A stretch of DNA of 39,422 nucleotides from Hydrogenophaga sp. 2FB (GTDB lineage Bacteria; Pseudomonadota; Gammaproteobacteria; Burkholderiales; Burkholderiaceae_C). Positions 34,530 to 39,422 of the stretch are shown here, piece after piece. Positions within the stretch are counted from its first letter, which is position 1; every line of letters starts with the position of its first letter. Both the position numbers and the translations under genes were made by a program. The stretch lies in contig NZ_SCML01000058.1 in the NCBI RefSeq assembly GCF_005503365.1, forward strand, positions 1-39,422, read 5' to 3'. The notes below the pieces were generated by a model. That model was not told where the DNA came from and made no database searches. It saw only the letters and a list, made by a program, of their open reading frames with translations.

Positions 34530-35206
34530 CCGCGGCGTTGATCGTCATCGACATGCAGCGCGACTTCTGCAGTCCCGGCGGGTATGCCGACACCGCGGGC
34601 ATGGACGTGCAGCGCTTGCGCCAACCCATTGCGCACATCCAGCAACTGCTGGTCGCTGCGCGCGCCAACGGCCTCGTGGTGGTGCACACACGCGAAGGCC
34701 ACCTGCCCGACCTGAGCGACTGCCCTTCCGCCAAGCTCGCGCGCAGCGTGGCGGCGGGCGCGGCCATCGGCAGCGAAGGGCCGCTCGGCCGTTTGCTGGT
34801 GCGTGGTGAACAGGGCCACGATTTCGTGGATGCGCTCAAGCCCGCGCCGGGCGAGTTCGTGATCGACAAGCCGGGCTACGGCGCCTTCCACCAGACGCGC
34901 CTCGCGCCACTGCTGGCCGAGCACCACGTGGACCGGCTCATCCTCTGCGGCGTGACCACCGAGGTCTGTGTGCACTCCACGCTGCGCGAGGCGGTGGACC
35001 GGGGCTTTGTCTGCACGGTGGTGAGCGACGCCACGGCCGCGAGCAACCCCGCGTTGCAGGCGCCCGCGCTGGCCATGATCGACGTGGAAGGCGGCATCTT
35101 CGGGCGCGTGCGCAGCACGGCTGAGGTGGTGGACGAACTCACGCCTGTGCGAGCTGAACCTGTGTCCGTGCGCGCTGATTCGGTCGAAACCTCGCCCACA
35201 CCATGA
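34526..35206 (+). CDS. Isochorismatase-like cysteine hydrolase, biuret/guanylurea hydrolase subgroup
   Basis: This soluble amide hydrolase of 226 aa carries the cysteine-hydrolase triad: Asp9 in LIVIDMQRDF, Lys115 in VIDKPGYGAF and Cys148 in TTEVCVHST, where the cis-peptide bond precedes VCVH. The segments HTREGHLPDLSDCPSAK, IGSEGPLGRLLVRGE and TTEVCVHSTLREAVDRG strongly recall biuret hydrolase (BiuH). That subgroup also holds triuret hydrolase and guanylurea hydrolase, whose product is guanidine. N-carbamoylsarcosine amidase, a later step of creatinine breakdown, has the same fold. Its C-terminal tail is longer than BiuH and low in complexity. It overlaps both neighbours by four bases. Which ureide or guanyl compound it cuts is not decided by sequence. 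Confidence 0.88.
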   Translation: MTAALIVIDMQRDFCSPGGYADTAGMDVQRLRQPIAHIQQLLVAARANGLVVVHTREGHLPDLSDCPSAKLARSVAAGAAIGSEGPLGRLLVRGEQGHDFVDALKPAPGEFVIDKPGYGAFHQTRLAPLLAEHHVDRLILCGVTTEVCVHSTLREAVDRGFVCTVVSDATAASNPALQAPALAMIDVEGGIFGRVRSTAEVVDELTPVRAEPVSVRADSVETSPTP

Positions 35207-35967
35207 CGACCGCATCGCACACCTCCGTCCCCGATGCGTACCACGGTGTGTGGCAACGCACCCTGCTCGAAACCCCCGAGGGCCGGGACACCACCACCTG
35301 GGTGCACTGGCTGCAGACGGGCCTGTGGCACGGCGACCTGCGCGTGCCGGCCGATGCACACCGCACCTCACCCACCGGTCTCGCACAACAACAAGGCTTT
35401 GGCGGCACCACCGCGATCACGTGGCCCGACCCCGCGCTGCCCGAGGTCTGCACCTGGCAACGCACCATCGATTTCCAGCCCCCGCGCAGCACGCCCGATG
35501 CCGGCCACATGGTGTTCGAAACACCCGAGCGCGTGATCGAAACAGGCATCCATGGCATCTACCTCGAGGTGTGGGAACGCCTGCCCGGCTCGGTGGGCCA
35601 GCGCATTGCGCTCGCCGCGCTGAACGCGGCCGGTGAACCCACGGCCGAGCGCTTGCTGGTGAGCGGTCGGTACCTGATGCACCTGCGTCCGCGCGCCGCA
35701 ACATGGCCCGCCGACACCGCGCCCGACGACACGCTGGCCGAGGTGGTGCAGCGCCATCCGGATGCGGCCGAAACGCTGCTCGATTTTGCGATCGCGTTCG
35801 GCGTCTGGAGCGACAACGTGTGGACCATCGAACGCGCGACTCAGCCCGCGCTCGAAGGCCGCGCCATCGACTGCACGCTGCAGCGCGCGAGCCATGCGGA
35901 CGCGTTGGTGAAGTGCCACGGCCTGCCGCACGACTGGCGCGTGCTGGAGTGGCACGCACCCGACTGA
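35203..35967 (+). CDS. Unrecognised protein, possibly lipocalin-like, in the guanidine operon
   Basis: I do not recognise this protein of 254 aa. It is soluble, without signal peptide or membrane segment. It is rich in tryptophan and histidine (YHGVWQRTLLETPEGRD, TWVHWLQTGLWHGDLR, CTWQRTIDFQPP), with alternating polar and hydrophobic residues that suggest beta strands, perhaps a calycin or lipocalin-like barrel. The second half (ETLLDFAIAFGVWSDNVWTIE) also looks strand-rich. The ATGA overlap with the hydrolase and a terminator just behind it make it the last gene of the operon. It could bind or chaperone a small nitrogen compound, but no catalytic motif is visible and any function is speculation. 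Confidence 0.8.
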   Translation: MTTASHTSVPDAYHGVWQRTLLETPEGRDTTTWVHWLQTGLWHGDLRVPADAHRTSPTGLAQQQGFGGTTAITWPDPALPEVCTWQRTIDFQPPRSTPDAGHMVFETPERVIETGIHGIYLEVWERLPGSVGQRIALAALNAAGEPTAERLLVSGRYLMHLRPRAATWPADTAPDDTLAEVVQRHPDAAETLLDFAIAFGVWSDNVWTIERATQPALEGRAIDCTLQRASHADALVKCHGLPHDWRVLEWHAPD

Positions 35968-36008
35968 AGCGCAGCAACGCACCGCGCCCGTGCGCGCCCC
36001 GGCGCATG

Positions 36009-36036
36009 CACCTTGCTCGAAGCGGGTGGATTTTTT
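36009..36036 (+). terminator. Intrinsic terminator after the riboswitch 1 operon
   Basis: CACCTTGCT (36009-36017) pairs with AGCGGGTG (36021-36028), with a 3-base loop, one bulged T and one G-T pair. Six T residues follow at 36031-36036. It lies 42 bases after the stop codon at 35967 and separates this operon from the sigma-54 promoter of the next. Confidence 0.7.
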
Positions 36037-36090
36037 GCGCCCCTGCACATGAGGTTCTCCTGGTTTCCGCTTCACCCAACACCGCGCGCG

Positions 36091-36107
36091 TGGGCATGCA
36101 AATTGCG
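36091..36107 (+). promoter_or_regulatory. Sigma-54 promoter of the amino acid ABC transporter operon
   Basis: TGGGCATGCAAATTGCG has GG at 36093-36094 and GC at 36105-36106, separated by exactly 10 bases, and TTGC at the -12 element. Transcription would start near 36118, giving a leader of about 43 bases to the start codon at 36161. No riboswitch lies in this leader. Confidence 0.72.
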
Positions 36108-36160
36108 CTGAAGAGAAAGCACTCGACACCAACGTCCCTTCATCCTTCAGGAGCTTCACC

Positions 36161-36997
36161 ATGCCATCCACCACCCCGTTCAGCCGACGCGGCGTGCTCG
36201 CCGCCTTGCTGCTCCCGCTCGCCCTGTGGGCCGGCACGGCGCAGGCCGCCGACCTCGCCGAGATCAAGAAGCGCGGTTACCTGGTCGTCGTCACCGAAGA
36301 CGACTTCAAGCCCTTCGAGTTCATCAAGGACGGCAAGCCCGCCGGCTTCAACCACGAGATGGTCGACGCGCTGCGCAAATACGCGCCCTTCGAGATCCGC
36401 CAGGAAATCCTGCCCTGGCCCGGCATCCTGGCTGGCGTGGCAACGGGCAAGTACGACATCGCGATCAGCGCCATCCTCATGACCAAGGAACGCACACAGT
36501 CGCTCGACTTCAGCAGCCCGATTGCCGACGCCACGCACTACTACGTGAAGCGCAAGGACGACAGCAGCATCAAGTCCATCAAAGACCTGAACGGCAAGAC
36601 CGTGGGCGTGCAGACCGGCAGCGCCTTCCTGAGCCGCCTGCCCGAGCTGCAGGCCATGCTGGCCAAAGACGGCGGCAAGATCGGCAAGGTCGTGGAATAC
36701 GCGTCGTACCCCGAGGCCTACCAGGACCTCGCGCTCAAGCGCACCGACTACGTGATCAACACCGTCATCAACCTCAAGGCACTGGCGGCCGAGAAGCCGG
36801 CGGTGTTCGAGCTGGGCCAGGCGGTGTCGGGCAACGCGTACCCGGCCTGGGCCATGAAGAAGGGCAACACCGACCTGCAGAAATTCATGAACGAGTTCAT
36901 CGCCGCGCAGAAGGCCAACGGCGTGATGCCAGCGTTGCAGAAGAAGTGGTTCGGCGAATCGTTCAACCTGCCGGTGAGCTACACGCCCACGAACTGA
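36161..36997 (+). CDS. Polar amino acid ABC transporter substrate-binding protein
   Basis: This periplasmic binding protein of 278 aa belongs to family 3 (SBP_bac_3). The signal SRRGVLAALLLPLALWAGTAQA has a twin-arginine-like pair and ends in AQA. The mature part has IKKRGYLVVVTEDDFKPFEFIKDGKPAGFNHEMVDAL, typical of glutamine, histidine and arginine-type binders, then ILAGVATGKYDIAISAILMTKERTQSLDFSSPI and DLNGKTVGVQTGSAF. AGGAG lies 10 bases upstream of the start. The ligand site usually grips the alpha-amino acid group, so an amino acid carrying a guanidino group (creatine, guanidinoacetate, arginine-like) would fit the neighbourhood, but this is inference. Confidence 0.93.
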   Translation: MPSTTPFSRRGVLAALLLPLALWAGTAQAADLAEIKKRGYLVVVTEDDFKPFEFIKDGKPAGFNHEMVDALRKYAPFEIRQEILPWPGILAGVATGKYDIAISAILMTKERTQSLDFSSPIADATHYYVKRKDDSSIKSIKDLNGKTVGVQTGSAFLSRLPELQAMLAKDGGKIGKVVEYASYPEAYQDLALKRTDYVINTVINLKALAAEKPAVFELGQAVSGNAYPAWAMKKGNTDLQKFMNEFIAAQKANGVMPALQKKWFGESFNLPVSYTPTN

Positions 36998-36999
36998 AC

Positions 37000-37647
37000 A
37001 TGAGTTCCGCCGATGTCCTGACGATCTTCAGCGGCGCGTGGACCACGCTGCTGCTGTCGATCGCCGGCATCGCGCTCGGCCTGCCGCTCGGGCTGGGTCT
37101 GGCGCTGTTGCGCTGGGGAAAAGTGCCGCTGCTCAACCAGGCGGTGGCGGTGACCGTGAGCCTGCTTCGCGCCACGCCGCTGGTCACGCTGGTGCTGCTG
37201 CTGTTCTTCGCGCTGCCCAGCGCCGGCATTTCGATGGGGCCCATGACCGCGGGCCTGCTGGCCCTCACGCTCAACACCGCGGCCTTCAACTGCGAGGTCT
37301 GGCGCGCTGCGTTGCTGGACTTGCCGAAAGACCAGATCGAGGCCGCGCAGTCCGTCGGCATGGGGCGCGTGCTGCGCCTGCGCCGCATCGTGCTGCCGCA
37401 GATCGCGCGCACCGCCATGCCGGGGCTCATCAACGAGATGTCCTTGTTGATCAAGCTCACGCCCGTGCTGGCGGTGGTGGGCGTGGTCGACATCACACGC
37501 GCCGCCGTGCGCGTCGGCGCGCAAACCTACGAACCGCTGCCGCCGTTGATGGTGGCGTTGGCGATCTACATCCCCATCATCTTTGCGCTGGTGAGCGCAC
37601 AGCGCTGGGTGGAGCGCCGCATGGCGCGGCGCGAGGCCGCCGCATGA
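37000..37647 (+). CDS. Polar amino acid ABC transporter permease 1
   Basis: This is an inner-membrane permease of 215 aa with five or six helices. It opens with GAWTTLLLSIAGIALGLPLGLGLALLR and has VSLLRATPLVTLVLLLFFALPS, then the EAA loop DQIEAAQSVGMGRVLRLRRIVLPQI that docks with the ATPase, as in HisM/HisQ-type permeases. It begins 2 bases after the binding protein stop and overlaps the second permease by four bases. Two separate permease genes predict a heterodimeric channel. Confidence 0.93.
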   Translation: MSSADVLTIFSGAWTTLLLSIAGIALGLPLGLGLALLRWGKVPLLNQAVAVTVSLLRATPLVTLVLLLFFALPSAGISMGPMTAGLLALTLNTAAFNCEVWRAALLDLPKDQIEAAQSVGMGRVLRLRRIVLPQIARTAMPGLINEMSLLIKLTPVLAVVGVVDITRAAVRVGAQTYEPLPPLMVALAIYIPIIFALVSAQRWVERRMARREAAA

Positions 37648-38300
37648 TGAACGACTTCATCACCGTGTGGTCCGAGCGCGGGCTGTTGCTCTCGGGCCTG
37701 GGCAACACCGTGCTGTTGTCGTTGCTGGCTGCGCTCGCCGGGCTGCTGCTGGGCTCGCTGCTCTCCACGCTGCTGATGAGCCCGAGGCGGTGGCTGTCGG
37801 CGCCCGCCAAGCTGTTCGTGGACGCCGCACGTTGCACGCCCTTCCTGCTGTTCGCCTACATCGTGTACTACGGCCTGCCCTCGCTCGGCCTGCAGTTCGA
37901 CGCGTGGAGCGCGGGCCTGTTCGCGCTCACGGTCTACCACGCGGCCTACATGGCGGAAATCCTGCGCGCGGCGTGGACGTCACAACCGCGCGCAATCGTC
38001 GAAGCCGGCATCGCGTTCGGCTACAGCGGTTTCGGCCTGTTCCGCCGCATCGTGCTGCCGCCGCTGGCGCTGTCGTCGGCGCCGGTGCTGGGCAACCAGG
38101 TGATCCAGATCATCAAGGACAGCGCCTTCCTCACCATCATCACGCTGCCCGAGCTGACCAACGCGGTGAACTCCATCCAGTCGCGCCACTTCATTCCGTT
38201 CGCGGCCTTCGTCACCGCCGTGCTGCTGTACTGGGCACTGTGCCTGGTGGTGGAGGTCGGCGTCTCGGCCGTCGGGCACCTGGCCGAAGCGCGCCGCTGA
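37644..38300 (+). CDS. Polar amino acid ABC transporter permease 2
   Basis: This partner permease of 218 aa has the same plan: GLGNTVLLSLLAALAGLLLGSLLSTLL, VDAARCTPFLLFAYIVYYGLP and an EAA-like loop PRAIVEAGIAFGYSGFGLFRRIVLPPL. The loop matches the second member of HisQ/HisM pairs. The start uses the first of two adjacent ATG codons, inside the stop of the first permease. The ATPase gene starts 30 bases downstream. Confidence 0.93.
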   Translation: MMNDFITVWSERGLLLSGLGNTVLLSLLAALAGLLLGSLLSTLLMSPRRWLSAPAKLFVDAARCTPFLLFAYIVYYGLPSLGLQFDAWSAGLFALTVYHAAYMAEILRAAWTSQPRAIVEAGIAFGYSGFGLFRRIVLPPLALSSAPVLGNQVIQIIKDSAFLTIITLPELTNAVNSIQSRHFIPFAAFVTAVLLYWALCLVVEVGVSAVGHLAEARR

Positions 38301-38330
38301 GTTCTTTCACCTCTTCAAGACCGGTCGACC

Positions 38331-39110
38331 ATGTCCACGCTCGTTCCCCTCCTCAGCGTCGTGTCGCTCAACAAGAGCTTCGGCAGCCTGCGCGTGCTGG
38401 AAGACATTTCCTTCAGCGTGCAACGCGGCGAGACCGTGTGCCTGCTCGGGCCCTCAGGCTCGGGCAAGTCCACGCTGCTGCGTTGCATCAACTGGCTGGA
38501 GCGTCCCGATGGTGGCCGCGTGCTGCTCGACAGCCAACCCGTCGGCGTCACCTCGGGCGGCGTGGTGATGAACGACAAGCAGCTCGCGCAGGTGCGCACG
38601 CGCATCGGCATGGTGTTCCAGCAGTTCGCGCTGTGGCCGCACCTGACCGTGTTGCAGAACGTGATGGAAGCGCCGCTGCACGTGCAGCACCGCCCCAAAG
38701 ACGAGGTACTCGCCGAAGCCGAAGCACTGCTGCAGCGCGTGGGCCTGTTCGACAAGCGCGACGTGTTCCCGGCCCGACTCTCGGGCGGTCAGAAGCAGCG
38801 CGTCGGTATTGCGCGTGCGCTGGCGATGAAGCCCGCGTTGATGCTGTTCGACGAACCCACCAGCGCGCTCGATCCCGAGCTGGTCGGCGAGGTGCTGGCC
38901 GTGATGCGCGACCTGGCACGCGAGGGCATGACCATGGTGGTGGTGACGCACGAGATGGCGTTTGCGCGCGATGTGGCGAACCGCGTGGTGTTCATGGACC
39001 GGGGCGTGGTGGTGGAGACCGGGACGCCCGAGCAGTTCTTTTCCGCGCCGAGTACCGAGCGGGGGCGGCAGTTTTTGCAGCGGTTTGCCGACGGCCGGGC
39101 GGTGGCCTGA
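38331..39110 (+). CDS. Polar amino acid ABC transporter ATPase
   Basis: This is an ATPase of 259 aa in the GlnQ/HisP group. Walker A is GPSGSGKST, the Q-loop is VFQQFALWPHLTVLQNV, the signature is LSGGQKQRVG, Walker B is LMLFDEPTSALDPEL and the H-loop is VTHEMAFARDV. It completes the importer with the three genes before it. The following 270 bases hold a sigma-54 promoter and the second riboswitch. No terminator is visible between this gene and that promoter, so some read-through into the next operon is possible. Confidence 0.94.
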   Translation: MSTLVPLLSVVSLNKSFGSLRVLEDISFSVQRGETVCLLGPSGSGKSTLLRCINWLERPDGGRVLLDSQPVGVTSGGVVMNDKQLAQVRTRIGMVFQQFALWPHLTVLQNVMEAPLHVQHRPKDEVLAEAEALLQRVGLFDKRDVFPARLSGGQKQRVGIARALAMKPALMLFDEPTSALDPELVGEVLAVMRDLAREGMTMVVVTHEMAFARDVANRVVFMDRGVVVETGTPEQFFSAPSTERGRQFLQRFADGRAVA

Positions 39111-39126
39111 CGCCATGCGAACGCAG

Positions 39127-39143
39127 CTGGCATCAATATTGCT
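39127..39143 (+). promoter_or_regulatory. Sigma-54 promoter upstream of guanidine riboswitch 2
   Basis: CTGGCATCAATATTGCT has GG at 39129-39130 and GC at 39141-39142, with exactly 10 bases between them and TTGC at -12. It shares CAGCTGGCA, a 7-base gap and TGCTG with the promoter at 28938, as if the two leaders were related. Start of transcription would be near 39154, about 37 bases before the aptamer. Confidence 0.78.
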
Positions 39144-39190
39144 GAGTCCAAACCAGAGAGGCGCTGTGCCCAGCACACCGCCAGCCTTGA

Positions 39191-39323
39191 AGACCGCTAG
39201 GGTTCCGGGCTTCGCGACCGTCAGTTGAACGACCACCACCAACTGACCGAAACGAAGCTGTCTGGTCCGAGAGCAGTCGGCCACGATCGTGTGGCTCCAC
39301 GGAGGGACAAAAGCCCGGGAGAC
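39191..39323 (+). promoter_or_regulatory. Guanidine-I (ykkC) riboswitch, copy 2
   Basis: The same conserved blocks recur: CTAGGGTTCCG at 39197-39207, CTGGTCCGAGAG at 39262-39273, and ACGGAGGGACAAAAGCCCGG with GAGA following ends at 39322. The variable hairpin is longer than in copy 1, with GCTTCG/CGAAGC (39209-39258) and an inner GTCAGTT/AACTGAC (39220-39247). The second helix is GCCAC/GTGGC (39280-39295). The differing stems but identical core confirm an independent, folded copy. It controls the gene starting at 39383. Confidence 0.92.
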
Positions 39324-39358
39324 GCTTGCGCTGCAAAGCACATGCCTCTCCGCCTTTT
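39318..39358 (+). terminator. Attenuator hairpin of riboswitch 2
   Basis: GGAGA (39318-39322), the last conserved bases of the aptamer, can pair with TCTCC (39347-39351), with GC/GC pairs inside. TTTT follows at 39355-39358. This fits a terminator that forms when guanidine is absent and is blocked when the aptamer is occupied, so guanidine would turn the downstream gene on. Confidence 0.6.
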
Positions 39359-39382
39359 GTTCCCCGTTCAGGAGCCCGCAGC

Positions 39383-39422
39383 ATGTCGTCGCCCTCTTCC
39401 CTTCACGCCCCACCCTTGCCGG
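39383..39422 (+). CDS. Start of an unidentified gene under riboswitch 2 (cut by window end)
   Basis: Only 13 codons are present (MSSPSSLHAPPLP). AGGAG lies 8 bases upstream, which supports the start. The residues are too few to identify a family. In other guanidine-I operons of Burkholderiales the usual neighbours are NitT/TauT permease and ATPase genes or urea/guanidine carboxylase genes. A permease that would complete the orphan binding protein at 29165 is my first guess. Confidence 0.6.
   Translation, partial: MSSPSSLHAPPLP

Overview
The window looks like the chromosome of a Betaproteobacterium, most likely order Burkholderiales, family Comamonadaceae (Hydrogenophaga-like). The reasons are the high GC, a Burkholderiales-type 16-strand porin, a yggS/pilT/pilU block, a dolP-diaA-yraN/rsmI block, and a post-stop hairpin repeat of a kind I associate with this family. 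The genus is an inference. I saw no rRNA, tRNA, CRISPR array, insertion sequence or phage gene.

Layout. (1) 1-12 kb is mostly core genome: an OafA-type membrane acyltransferase, a DUF3617 protein, YggS, the twitching ATPases PilT and PilU, a beta-hydroxyacid dehydrogenase, DolP/DiaA/YraN facing RsmI, a DUF502 membrane protein, a Tat-exported intradiol dioxygenase and a YdjM-like membrane protein. Two copies of a structured repeat sit directly behind stop codons at 5018 and 9870. (2) 11.8-22.9 kb is a minus-strand catabolic island: LysR regulator, porin, Dpp-type peptide/opine ABC importer (substrate-binding protein, two permeases, two ATPases), then a TIM-barrel isomerase, a cytosine-deaminase-like amidohydrolase, a YciI protein and an Asp/Glu/hydantoin racemase. 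From the substrate-binding gene onward the genes overlap or nearly touch, so they form one operon for an unknown cyclic amide or amino compound. (3) 23-28.8 kb holds a phospholipase-D-type cardiolipin synthase lipoprotein, a CopD-like membrane protein, a DinG-type helicase and a lipoprotein of the sorbosone/PQQ-type dehydrogenase family.

(4) 28.9-39.4 kb is the most interesting part. Two RNAs match the guanidine-I (ykkC) riboswitch core almost base for base, at 29013-29112 and 39191-39323. Each lies just downstream of a sigma-54 type GG-N10-GC promoter (28938, 39127). A third such promoter (36091) precedes an amino-acid-type ABC importer. Between the RNAs lie a NitT/TauT-type substrate-binding protein, a membrane di-iron (desaturase-like) oxygenase, two short-chain dehydrogenases, an EamA transporter, a creatininase with all metal ligands, a biuret/guanylurea-hydrolase-like cysteine hydrolase, a protein I do not recognise, a terminator, and a complete polar amino acid ABC transporter. 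I infer a nitrogen-scavenging system, switched on by nitrogen limitation (sigma-54) and gated by free guanidine. It would import and dismantle a substituted or cyclic guanidine. The substrate and the order of steps are not shown by the sequence. The second riboswitch leads into a gene cut off by the window end.
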